From an uncultured Prevotellaceae bacterium (lineage in GTDB: Bacteria > Bacteroidota > Bacteroidia > Bacteroidales > Muribaculaceae): a stretch of DNA of 64,000 nucleotides. The position numbers and the translations under genes are program-made. The notes below the pieces were generated by a model, which did not search any database, was not told the origin of the DNA, and saw nothing but the letters and a program-made list of their open reading frames with translations. The stretch is taken from NCBI GenBank assembly GCA_946186575.1, contig CAMHNO010000003.1, positions 62,001 through 126,000 on the forward strand, written 5' to 3'. Of this stretch, positions 34,631 through 41,742 are shown piece by piece (position 1 is the stretch's first letter; every line of letters starts with the position of its first letter).

Positions 34631-34763
34631 AATTCAATTTTTTAATAAAAAACAAACCGACTATGAGCAAAATTAAGAAAACGCCTACTGAGGCAAAAAG
34701 AGAACTGGAAGAGTGGCCCTTGAGTGCTTTCGCTGGGAGAATTGTTAATGATAGTGTTGCCAT
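34629..34763 (-). pseudogene. Probable 5' stub of a tyrosine recombinase gene fused to a short membrane segment
   Basis: A 44-residue frame starting MATLSLTILPAKALKG. This opening resembles the N-terminal arm-binding start of Bacteroidetes tyrosine integrases (MATxKLTILPAKVLKGG). After residue 16 the similarity ends and a hydrophobic helix (about 21-40, LFASVGVFLILLIVGLFFIKK) follows. It may be an integrase gene truncated by deletion, or a genuine small membrane protein. The frame is open upstream to 34871 but that part crosses the direct repeats and is unlikely to be translated. Confidence 0.4.
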
Positions 34764-34983
34764 AATGTATGTTTTTTTCGACAATAATTCGGAAACAAAA
34801 ATGCGTTTTCGACAATAATCCGACAATAATTTAGCCTCAAATTTGTGGCTGAAAGTTATATTTACATACATTCTAAACCTCTAAAAGTTCGCTAATTAGG
34901 CGATTTTCAGGTAATTTTTGCCCAATCTACTCTATTAGTTACACATTTTTGGTTTAAAATGCCGAATTTTTACTGATAATAAT

Positions 34984-34991
34984 TATATTTG
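34984..34991 (+). promoter_or_regulatory. -7 promoter element of the methionine sulfoxide reductase gene
   Basis: TATATTTG, a full TAnnTTTG match followed by CA, 12 nt before the ATG at 35004. It excludes the in-frame TTG at 34989 as a start. Confidence 0.6.
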
Positions 34992-35003
34992 CAAAAAAAT
35001 ATC

Positions 35004-35468
35004 ATGACAAAGCAAGAAAAATATGAGCAACTGATGCCTCAACTCATGGGGCTAATCGACGGCGAGACTAATGCCGTGAGCGTGATGGCCAATGTGACGG
35101 CTATGCTGCATGACACCTTTGGCTGGTGGTGGACTGGATTTTACACCGTCAGTGGCGACCAATTGGAATTAGGCCCATTCCAAGGGCCAGTGGCGTGCTA
35201 CCGCATCAAGCGCGGCCGTGGAGTGTGTGGCACAGCATGGGAGCGCAACGAGACAGTGATAGTGCCCGATGTGGAGCAATTTCCCGGACACATAGCCTGC
35301 AGCAGCCTCTCGCGCAGCGAGATAGTGGTGCCAGTGCATGACAACGACGGCAATGTGGTCGCTGTGCTCGACATCGACAGCAAAGACCTCGCCACCTTCG
35401 ACGAAACAGACAAAAAGTATCTCGAAGAACTCGTGAAAGCCCTATCCAAAACCGTAGTCTGGAGCTAA
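35004..35468 (+). CDS. GAF-domain free methionine-(R)-sulfoxide reductase
   Basis: A 154-residue single GAF domain protein of the fRMsr (YebR/MsrC) type, which reduces free Met-R-sulfoxide in the cytosol. The three catalytic/resolving cysteines are in place: C65 (GPVACYRI), C75 (GRGVCGTAW) and C99 (GHIACSSLSRSE), and the C-terminal VAVLDIDSKDLATFDETDKKYLEEL is the family's conserved end. Length is normal. Promoter directly upstream; stands alone before the repeat region. Confidence 0.93.
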   Translation: MTKQEKYEQLMPQLMGLIDGETNAVSVMANVTAMLHDTFGWWWTGFYTVSGDQLELGPFQGPVACYRIKRGRGVCGTAWERNETVIVPDVEQFPGHIACSSLSRSEIVVPVHDNDGNVVAVLDIDSKDLATFDETDKKYLEELVKALSKTVVWS

Positions 35469-35556
35469 CATTAAACCCGATTCGGCCATTAGGATTTATG
35501 TTAGAACAGAATTTATTTTTAGCTATTAGTGTCCGGCAAAAGTTTTAGAATCTTAA

Positions 35557-35595
35557 GCCCGCAGGGCGCCCCAATTGTTTTATCGGATAATAATA
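35557..35595. repeat. Direct repeat block A, copy 1
   Basis: Starts with the mini-hairpin GCCCgcaGGGC and runs through ATTGTTTTATCGGATAATAA. The same block recurs at 36208-36247 with two extra C residues. Confidence 0.6.
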
Positions 35596-35596
35596 T

Positions 35597-35709
35597 TTTT
35601 AGACAGGAGTAACAGGAGTCCAACACTTTTGTTTCTCTTGTACATCATGTCTATGATTCTTTGACACTCCCGTTGGAGTGGAAATTAAAGAGCCTGCGGC
35701 TCTAAAATT
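35597..35709. repeat. Direct repeat block B, copy 1
   Basis: About 113 nt nearly identical to 36023-36145. Inside are two mini-hairpins: CACTCC-cgtt-GGAGTG (35665-35680) and AGAGCC-tgc-GGCTCT (35689-35703). Confidence 0.65.
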
Positions 35710-35716
35710 CTTAGTT

Positions 35717-36022
35717 TAACGTGAGTTCGACGAATTTCTTCCCTGAAAAATGCGATTTAGCGAGACAAAGTTTTAGCTCGCTAAAAAACCTTGCGAGCGT
35801 GAGCATTTTATCTAAAGCCATTGCGTTAGCAGCTCCCCCTCTAAGTTAGAGGGGGCAGGGGGGGAGTGTGCCAGCCTTTGATGATAATCACACTCCTGAG
35901 GGTCGCACTCCCTCTCCTCCGCCCTAAAGGGCACCTCCTCTCAGGCAGAGGAGGAGTACAGCTCCTCTATCTTAGAGGAGCAGCCTGATACACAGATGTT
36001 TATTTTCGTCGAACTCACGTTA
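35717..36022. mobile_element. 306-bp MITE-like element with 18-bp terminal inverted repeats
   Basis: TAACGTGAGTTCGACGAA at 35717-35734 and TTCGTCGAACTCACGTTA at 36005-36022 are exact reverse complements. The interior has no gene but several hairpins, e.g. TTTAGCGAG/CTCGCTAAA near 35754-35785, CCCCCTCTAA/TTAGAGGGGG near 35835-35856 and AGCTCCTCTA/TAGAGGAGC near 35959-35981. The ends abut the duplicated block B on both sides, which fits an insertion into a B repeat array. No transposase is present. Confidence 0.5.
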
Positions 36023-36145
36023 TTTTAGACAGGAGGTACAAGAATTACAGGAGACCAACACTCTTGTTTCTCTTGTACATCATGTCTGTGATTTTTTTGC
36101 CACTCCCGTTGGAGTGGAAATTAAAGAGCCTGCGGCTCTAAAATT
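36023..36145. repeat. Direct repeat block B, copy 2
   Basis: Second copy of the block at 35597-35709, with a short internal expansion (ACAAGAATTACAGGAG versus AACAGGAG) and the same two mini-hairpins at 36101-36116 and 36125-36139. Confidence 0.65.
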
Positions 36146-36162
36146 TTTTATTTTAAAATTTT

Positions 36163-36247
36163 AGCGCGAAGCGCTTACACAATTTTAGTGCGCAGCACTT
36201 TAATTTCGCCCGCAGGGCGCCCCCCATTGTTTTATCGGATAATAATA
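36163..36247. repeat. Mini-hairpin array and block A, copy 2
   Basis: Three 5-bp stems with 3-nt loops follow each other in AT-rich spacers: AGCGC-gaa-GCGCT (36163-36175), AGTGC-gca-GCACT (36187-36199) and CGCCC-gca-GGGCG (36207-36219). The last belongs to block A (36208-36247). Confidence 0.6.
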
Positions 36248-36249
36248 GC

Positions 36250-36275
36250 AAAAACATGTTATAAAACATGTTTTT
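36250..36275. terminator. Perfect palindromic hairpin AAAACATGTT/AACATGTTTT
   Basis: An 11-bp stem with a 4-nt loop followed by C on the plus strand; the stem itself ends in T5. It closes the repeat array and could act as a bidirectional terminator. Confidence 0.45.
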
Positions 36276-36385
36276 CTTGGTCATTCCAGGATAAATAACT
36301 AATTTTGCACCCACAAACAAGCAAATAGTGATTAAAAAACGAGTAACCCCATTACTCTTATAGTATTAATTAAAATGAAATGAGT

Positions 36386-36508
36386 ATGAAAAATGAAACA
36401 ACAAAGAGGGGCGCCAATCGAGTAAACCAACTTCCACCCCACGCCTATCACCCCAACATCTCACTGCGACTGTCAAAACGCACTGGCTACATCGCCCGCC
36501 CCGAGTAA
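36386..36508 (+). CDS. Possible 40-residue small protein
   Basis: Frame MKNETTKRGANRVNQLPPHA and on to the stop at 36508, basic and Pro/His/Arg-rich. A TAATTTTG box at 36299-36306 could drive it. No family known, no ribosome site seen, and the surroundings are non-coding, so it is only a candidate. Confidence 0.25.
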   Translation: MKNETTKRGANRVNQLPPHAYHPNISLRLSKRTGYIARPE

Positions 36509-36567
36509 CCACCCAATGTTTTTCTTGTTCCGAAACAGCCGTTTCCGAAACAGCGATTTCCGAACTA

Positions 36568-36702
36568 TTAACAGTTTAGATTGGCTGCCCCTTCAGCAAT
36601 AAGTGTATCACCACCAAGTTTTATCTCAATGAGACCATATCTTCCGTTTCTCAGATGCATAACAGTGTCACATTCTTGAAGCGAAAGAATTTTTTTGCAC
36701 AT
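36568..36702 (-). pseudogene. C-terminal fragment of a DUF4143-type AAA ATPase gene
   Basis: A 44-codon minus-strand frame whose core ECDTVMHLRNGRYGLIEIKL continues GGDTLIAEGAANL. This is the nuclease-like C-terminal motif of the Bacteroidetes ATP-binding proteins with DUF4143 (typical text: CDAVIHLRDGRYGLVEIKLGG). The full proteins have about 400 residues; the P-loop and the rest are absent here and the last part is also cut. The first nine residues (MCKKILSLQ) do not fit the family and may come from the flanking repeats. Confidence 0.6.
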
Positions 36703-36811
36703 TTTGGTCATTTGGCATGTTTTCGCTTAGCTATTTAGCTTGTTTTCGTTTGGTTATTTGGCAAAATTTTGTTTGGTGATTTGGGGCAAGTTTATTCGGT
36801 CATTTGAGACC
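36702..36811. repeat. Degenerate tandem repeat, about 23 nt x 4-5
   Basis: Units resembling TTTTCGTTTGGTTATTTGGC start at about 36702, 36720, 36743, 36767 and 36791, with decreasing similarity. They lie directly upstream (minus strand) of the ATPase fragment. Too irregular and without spacers for a CRISPR array. Confidence 0.5.
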
Positions 36812-36934
36812 TCCAGATTATAGTCTGATGCTTGAACCATCTATTACACAAAAAAATTATGCGTAAACATTTTTCTTTCACTACAAGTTCTTTTAGATTT
36901 ATATGACTGATTAAATCTATCTTGCAATTAAGCA

Positions 36935-36968
36935 AATGCGCCACTCTCGATGTTGAGGGTGACGCATT
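36935..36968 (-). terminator. Terminator-like hairpin after the nfnB gene
   Basis: AATGCG-c-CAC-t-CTC pairs with GAG-g-GTG-a-CGCATT. It lies 23 nt past the minus-strand stop at 36991. Confidence 0.5.
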
Positions 36969-36990
36969 GGTTTAATGTTGTGTTCTGGAT

Positions 36991-38448
36991 TTACTCGCCA
37001 AGGAGTTGCTTTGCCATGTTTTGGGCGGCGCGGCGGCCGTCGCCCATGGCGAGGATTACAGTGGCACCGCCACGCACGATGTCGCCACCGGCGTAGAGGT
37101 CGCCAATGTTACTTTGCATAGTCTCCTCGTTTACAACAATTGTGTTGCGACGGCTCACGTCAAGACCCTCGATGGAGCGTGGCACGAGCTGGTTGGGCGA
37201 TACACCCACAGCCACGATAACGATGTCGACAGGAATCTCCTCGATGGCTCCCTCAACGGGCACTGGCTTGCGGCGTCCGCTGGCATCGGGCTCGCCTAGC
37301 TCCATGCGCTGCACGCGCATAGCTTTAACATGTCCTTTCTCGTCGCCAATGTACTCGATGGGGTTGTGCAGAGTCATGAACTCCACACCCTCTTCCTTGG
37401 CATGGCCAACCTCCTCGCGGCGGGCAGGCATCTCCTCCTCGCTGCGGCGATAAACCAATATCACTCGCTTGGCGCCCATGCGCAGTGCGGTGCGGGTAGA
37501 GTCCATAGCAGTGTTGCCACCACCTATCACGGCGATAGTGTCGCCATGCATCACTGGGGTGTCGCCACCACGGCCGGCACTCATCAGGTTGATGCGGGTG
37601 AGGTACTCGTTGCTCGACATAACGCCAATCAGGTTCTCACCTGGAATATCCATAAAGCGGGGGAAGCCGGCGCCAGAACCAACGAAGACGCCCTTGAAGC
37701 CTTGCTCGTGCAAGTCGTCGTAGGTAATGGTCTTGCCCACGAGCACGTCTTTCTCAAACTTCACACCCATCTTGCGCAAGCCCTCGATTTCGTAATCTAC
37801 GATGCTGTTGGGCAAGCGGAACTCGGGGATGCCATACTTGAGCACGCCACCAATCTCGTGAAGTGCCTCAAACACGGTTACGTCAAAGCCCTGCTTTGCC
37901 ATGTCGCCGGCAAACGAAAGTCCCGAAGGACCACTACCGATAACGGCAACCTTGATGCCGTTGGCCTCCTTCATTGGAGGAACTTCCTGCTCAGTGTTGT
38001 TACGCTGCCAGTCGGCTGCAAAGCGCTCCAAGTAACCAATAGCCACAGCGGGCTGGTTCATCTTGAGGCGGATGCACTTGCTCTCGCACTGCTTCTCCTG
38101 AGGGCAAACACGACCACACACTGCAGGCAGTGAGCTGGTTTCCTTGAGAGTAGCGGCAGCCTGTGCGAACTCACCACGCTCGATGTTCTTGATAAACTTG
38201 GGGATATTGATGCCCACAGGGCAACCAGTTACGCACTGTGGATTGGGGCAGTCGAGGCAACGTGTGGCCTCGAGCACAGCCTGCTCGGCGTTGATGCCCT
38301 GGTTAACCTCCTCGTTACAGGTAATGCGGTAGGCAGGATCGAGCTGAGGCATCTCAACGCGTGCTATGTTGTTTCTCTCTTTTGCGGTCTTAGACTTGCG
38401 CAACTCTTCGCGCCAAGCCTCGTTGCGAGATTCGTTATAGTTTTCCAT
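36991..38448 (-). CDS. NfnB-like / glutamate synthase small-subunit-type NADPH oxidoreductase
   Basis: A 485-residue flavoprotein of the GltD-like family. Near the N-terminus are two Cys clusters for 4Fe-4S centres (CLDCPNPQCVTGCPVG and CGRVCPQEKQCESKC), then an FAD fold (GSGPSGLSFAGDMAKQG, about residue 172) and an NAD(P) fold (GGGNTAMDSTRTALRMGA, about 312). As the upstream gene is the matching FAD/2Fe-2S subunit, the pair is best read as NfnAB, which couples NADH and NADPH pools to ferredoxin by electron bifurcation. A plain glutamate synthase beta subunit is the alternative, but no gltB-type large subunit is near. Confidence 0.85.
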   Translation of the reverse strand: MENYNESRNEAWREELRKSKTAKERNNIARVEMPQLDPAYRITCNEEVNQGINAEQAVLEATRCLDCPNPQCVTGCPVGINIPKFIKNIERGEFAQAAATLKETSSLPAVCGRVCPQEKQCESKCIRLKMNQPAVAIGYLERFAADWQRNNTEQEVPPMKEANGIKVAVIGSGPSGLSFAGDMAKQGFDVTVFEALHEIGGVLKYGIPEFRLPNSIVDYEIEGLRKMGVKFEKDVLVGKTITYDDLHEQGFKGVFVGSGAGFPRFMDIPGENLIGVMSSNEYLTRINLMSAGRGGDTPVMHGDTIAVIGGGNTAMDSTRTALRMGAKRVILVYRRSEEEMPARREEVGHAKEEGVEFMTLHNPIEYIGDEKGHVKAMRVQRMELGEPDASGRRKPVPVEGAIEEIPVDIVIVAVGVSPNQLVPRSIEGLDVSRRNTIVVNEETMQSNIGDLYAGGDIVRGGATVILAMGDGRRAAQNMAKQLLGE

Positions 38449-38529
38449 TTTTCTTGATTTTTGTCAGACAATTACTAACAATTAAACAACAATTTCATTA
38501 GATGACGACTTGATTTCTTGTCAGCTATT

Positions 38530-39306
38530 TTACATTTTCAAGCGCATTAACAACTCGTCGAAGTCAATCTCATGAGCGTCGAACTCTGGACCCTCAACAC
38601 ACACGAAGCGAGTCTTTCCACCCACGCTCACTCGGCAAGCGCCGCACATGCCAGTGCCATCGACCATGATAGCGTTGAGCGATGCCTCGGTAGGAACCTC
38701 ATATTTCTTGGTCAATAACGAAACGAATTTCATCATGATAGCAGGACCAATGGTTACCACCTTGTCAACCTTCTCGCGCTTGATGACCTCCTCGACGCCA
38801 GCAGTAACAAGGCCCTTGGTGCCGTAGCTGCCATCGTCGGTCATGATAATCACATCGTCGCTCGAGGCTCGAACCTCGTCTTCAAGGATAATCAAGTCCT
38901 TAGTGCGGCCTGCCAACACGCTAACCACGCGGTTGCCAGCGGCCTTCATAGCCTTGATAATGGGCAGCAATGGAGCCACGCCCACACCGCCACCGCAGCA
39001 TAGCACGGTTCCATAGTTCTCGATGCGAGTGGCCTGCCCCAGAGGACCAACCACGTCGGTAAGGCAATCGCCTGGCTCAAGAGCGCAGATTTTGCGAGTT
39101 GAGTCGCCCACGGCCTGAATAACCAGCGTGATGGTGCCAGCTGCAGGGTCGCTGTCGGCAATAGTCAAAGGAATTCTCTCACCCTTCTCGCCACAGCGCA
39201 CAATCACAAAGTGACCAGCACGGCGAGCTTTTGCAATAAGAGGAGCCTCAACAACGAGTTTTGTTACATTCTCGCTGAAACGCTCTTTGCTTACAATCTT
39301 GTTCAT
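38530..39306 (-). CDS. NfnA-like FAD/NAD-binding, 2Fe-2S reductase subunit
   Basis: A 258-residue protein like PyrK/sulfide dehydrogenase beta. It has the FAD-binding barrel (GHFVIVRCGEKGERIPLTI), the NAD domain (LCCGGGVGVAPLLPIIKAMK) and a C-terminal 2Fe-2S binding segment with three Cys and an Asp (DGTGMCGACRVSV and VCVEGP). It is followed 81 bp later by the GltD-like subunit; this gene order is that of nfnAB. Promoter at 39354-39361. Confidence 0.87.
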   Translation of the reverse strand: MNKIVSKERFSENVTKLVVEAPLIAKARRAGHFVIVRCGEKGERIPLTIADSDPAAGTITLVIQAVGDSTRKICALEPGDCLTDVVGPLGQATRIENYGTVLCCGGGVGVAPLLPIIKAMKAAGNRVVSVLAGRTKDLIILEDEVRASSDDVIIMTDDGSYGTKGLVTAGVEEVIKREKVDKVVTIGPAIMMKFVSLLTKKYEVPTEASLNAIMVDGTGMCGACRVSVGGKTRFVCVEGPEFDAHEIDFDELLMRLKM

Positions 39307-39353
39307 TTTAAGAATTTATAGTTAATCGTGAATTAGTTTTTATTTTGAACCTG

Positions 39354-39361
39354 CAAAGGTA
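39354..39361 (-). promoter_or_regulatory. -7 promoter element of the nfnAB-like unit
   Basis: Minus strand reads TACCTTTG, a full TAnnTTTG match, about 48 nt before the ATG at 39306. Confidence 0.55.
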
Positions 39362-39416
39362 AATAGAATTTCTGAATTTGACTCCTTAATTATAATAAAG
39401 TTTTCAACAAATGTAT

Positions 39417-41636
39417 TTATCGAGTGGTGCGCTGCACGTCCTTTACTCCCTTGAGGTTCTTGATTTTCTTTATCAACGCATCAAGGCTGCTAATACTATT
39501 GATGCCGATAACGAGGTAGCCCTCGAAGATGCCGCCATTGCTGTTGATCGACACGTTGCGCAGCATGATGTCGCCTTCCTTGTTGATGAGTGAGGTGATA
39601 TTGGAAACGATACCAATGTCGTCGTTGCCCACCACCTTTAGTGTAGCGGCAAACTGCTTGCCAATCTTTCCACTCCATTGCGAGCGTATGATGCGGTAAG
39701 GGTATTTTTCCTGCAGATGCTTGAGGTTGCCACAGTCGCGGCGGTGCACTTTGATGGCACCATCACTGGAGATGAAGCCCACAATTGCATCACCATAGAT
39801 GGGATTGCAGCACCGCGAGAGGCGGTAGTTGATGCCCTTCACGTTGTTGCCAATGACAAGAATGTCGTCGGTGGCACTGTCGTCGGCCTCATTTTTGTGT
39901 TGCAACACAAAGTTCTGGGCAGTCTCGTGCTGCTTACCAGTATCTTGTTGTTTTGCCAGGAAATCGAGATATTCCTCGACCAGGTCGGTCATCTCAATTT
40001 TCTCATCCTGGATTGCTACGTAGAAATCGGTCGTGGTTTTAAAACCTTTCTTGGCGATAAAGCGGCTCATAGTGGCCTCGTCAATGTCGATCTTGCGGTT
40101 CTTGAAACGGCGCTGCACAAGTTCTCGACCCATGTCGGCGCGCTTGGTCTGAGCCTCATTAATGGCTTGACGAATCTTGTTTCGGGCTCGAGATGTAACA
40201 ACAATGTTGAGCCAGTCGAGACGAGGCACCTGAGAAGAAGAGGTAAGAATCTCGACGGTGTCGCCACTGCGCAGCTTGTAGTTGATTTTCTGGTTCTTGC
40301 CGTCGACCTTGCCACCAATGCAGCAGCAGCCCACCTTGGAGTGAATGCGAAAAGCAAAGTCAAGGATTGTAGCTCCCTTGGGCAGCTGAAACACATCGCC
40401 ACGAGGTGTGAAAACAAAGACCTCCTCGTCGTAGAGGTTCATGTGCATGCTCCTGATAAGGTCCATACGGTCTTTACTTCCCTCTTCGAGCACCTCGCGA
40501 ACGTTGTTCATCCAGCGGTCGATGCCACCTCCTTCGGCCTTCACACCTTTGTAGCGCCAGTGAGCTGCAAGTCCTCGCTCGGCCACCTCATCCATGCGCT
40601 GAGTGCGTATCTGCACCTCGACCCACTTGTCGCCTTTGCCCTTGAAGGTGCCATGCAGTGACTCGTAGCCGTTGCTCTTGGGCATAGTTATCCAGTCGCG
40701 CAGACGGGTAGGGTTGGCCTGATAAATGTCGCCCACCAGCGAATAGGCATACCAGCAGTCGCGTTTCTCATGCTGTAGTGGAGTTTCAATTATTATCCTG
40801 ATAGCAAAGAGGTCGTAGATGTCGTTCATGTCGACATGCTTTGTCTTTATCTTGTTCCAAATCGAGTTTATCGACTTTGTGCGTCCCTTCACATGACACT
40901 TGATGTGTTCCTTCTCAAGCACTTGCTTGATGGGTGCGGTGAACTCTTTGATATACTCTTCGCGCTTAGCCTTAGTCTCGTTGAGGTGAGACGCTATTTT
41001 GTTGTACACGTCGCGCTGCAGGTACTTGAGCGACAGGTCTTCGAGTTCGGTCTTAACCTGATATAGCCCTAACTTATGGGCAAGAGGAGCATAGAGGTAA
41101 CGCGACTCGAGCGAGATGTCATGCACAAATTTCTCATCTTTGTGATTATTGATTTCTCGCATCAGGCCCAAGCGGTCCAAAATCATGATAAGAACCACGC
41201 GTATGTCCTGGGCAAAGACAACTATGAGTTTGCGAAAGTTTTCATCCTCAACTGCCGCTTGTTTCTTATAGAGCTGCGACACCTTGATCAAGCCATGAAC
41301 AAGCCCTGCCACATCGCTGCCAAACCACTGGGTAAGCTGCTGCTCGCTCAGATGCCCATTGCGGCACAAATTGTAGAGCAGAACGGCAATGGTCATGCTA
41401 CGGTCGGGAGCTATATAGTCATGAATGAGCAATGCTGTGTGCATGGTCCTAATCACCGGATTGATGCCATACTTGTCGCGCTTATAGGCCCCACTATCTA
41501 CCCCACTTGCTATAATTGAGTGCAGAAGGCGCACATCGTTCACCGTAGTGGTTTGTCTCATGTTGTGCCACAACTTTAGCACAAGTTTGAGCAATGTGTC
41601 ACGCTCATTGGGTTGAAAATATCTTGCTTGGTTCAT
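39417..41636 (-). CDS. RelA/SpoT-family (p)ppGpp synthetase with degenerate hydrolase domain
   Basis: A 739-residue stringent-response protein. Order: an HD-type hydrolase-like region (about 40-200), the RelA/SpoT synthetase (about 230-400; VKGRTKSINSIWNKI, MPKSNGYESLHGTFKGKG, VEVQIRTQRMDEVAERGLAAHW), a TGS domain (about 400-460; VFVFTPRGDVFQLPKGATIL), and a C-terminal ACT domain (about 665-737). In the hydrolase region the usual LLHDVVEDT is replaced by LLYNLCRNG, losing the HD pair and the ED acids, so hydrolase activity is probably absent. The TTG at 41645 opens the frame but the ATG at 41636 is taken. It likely acts as a RelA-type synthetase. Confidence 0.92.
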   Translation of the reverse strand: MNQARYFQPNERDTLLKLVLKLWHNMRQTTTVNDVRLLHSIIASGVDSGAYKRDKYGINPVIRTMHTALLIHDYIAPDRSMTIAVLLYNLCRNGHLSEQQLTQWFGSDVAGLVHGLIKVSQLYKKQAAVEDENFRKLIVVFAQDIRVVLIMILDRLGLMREINNHKDEKFVHDISLESRYLYAPLAHKLGLYQVKTELEDLSLKYLQRDVYNKIASHLNETKAKREEYIKEFTAPIKQVLEKEHIKCHVKGRTKSINSIWNKIKTKHVDMNDIYDLFAIRIIIETPLQHEKRDCWYAYSLVGDIYQANPTRLRDWITMPKSNGYESLHGTFKGKGDKWVEVQIRTQRMDEVAERGLAAHWRYKGVKAEGGGIDRWMNNVREVLEEGSKDRMDLIRSMHMNLYDEEVFVFTPRGDVFQLPKGATILDFAFRIHSKVGCCCIGGKVDGKNQKINYKLRSGDTVEILTSSSQVPRLDWLNIVVTSRARNKIRQAINEAQTKRADMGRELVQRRFKNRKIDIDEATMSRFIAKKGFKTTTDFYVAIQDEKIEMTDLVEEYLDFLAKQQDTGKQHETAQNFVLQHKNEADDSATDDILVIGNNVKGINYRLSRCCNPIYGDAIVGFISSDGAIKVHRRDCGNLKHLQEKYPYRIIRSQWSGKIGKQFAATLKVVGNDDIGIVSNITSLINKEGDIMLRNVSINSNGGIFEGYLVIGINSISSLDALIKKIKNLKGVKDVQRTTR

Positions 41637-41666
41637 TTTTTTCAATCTTTTGGATTAAAAAACATT

Positions 41667-41674
41667 CAAAATTA
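41667..41674 (-). promoter_or_regulatory. -7 promoter element of the RelA-type gene
   Basis: Minus strand reads TAATTTTG, a full TAnnTTTG match, about 31 nt before the ATG at 41636. A divergent TAACTTTA (one mismatch) at 41687-41694 could serve the plus-strand DUF4301 gene. Confidence 0.5.
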
Positions 41675-41742
41675 ATTTTTTATTTGTAACTTTACAAATT
41701 AATTCCAAAGAATTAGCAATTAATCACAAAAATATAGACCTT

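Larger units (their letters stand above)
33509..34827. repeat. 17-nt direct repeats bracketing the regulator/lipoprotein pair
   Basis: GACAATAATCCGACAAT occurs exactly at 33509-33525 and at 34811-34827, with a third partial copy (GACAATAATTCGG) at 34780-34792. Between them lie a lipoprotein gene, an XRE-type regulator and a stub resembling the N-terminus of a tyrosine recombinase. The layout suggests the remains of an integrated element with attachment-like ends. Confidence 0.5.
35469..36990. other. Gene-poor accessory region, 1.5 kb
   Basis: Between the methionine sulfoxide reductase and the NfnB gene there is no intact large gene. The region holds duplicated blocks (35557-35709 and 36023-36247), a 306-bp element with 18-bp inverted ends (35717-36022), several mini-hairpins, a palindrome at 36250-36275, a 40-codon frame (36386-36508), a fragment of an ATPase gene (36568-36702), degenerate tandem repeats (36702-36811) and the nfnB terminator (36935-36968). 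Confidence 0.7.

Noticed and set aside
35004-35468. GAF signalling protein
   Set aside because: The three cysteines at the positions of free-methionine sulfoxide reductases and the single-domain length make an enzyme far more likely than a sensor.
36702-36811. Possible CRISPR array
   Set aside because: Repeats are degenerate and abut each other without unique spacers; no cas genes are present.
37330-38133. Plus-strand frame of 267 codons inside the NfnB-like gene
   Set aside because: Antisense shadow of a gene with clear Fe-S, FAD and NADP motifs.
39678-40661. Long plus-strand frame of 327 codons inside the RelA gene
   Set aside because: It is the antisense shadow of a conserved gene whose domains are all recognised on the minus strand.
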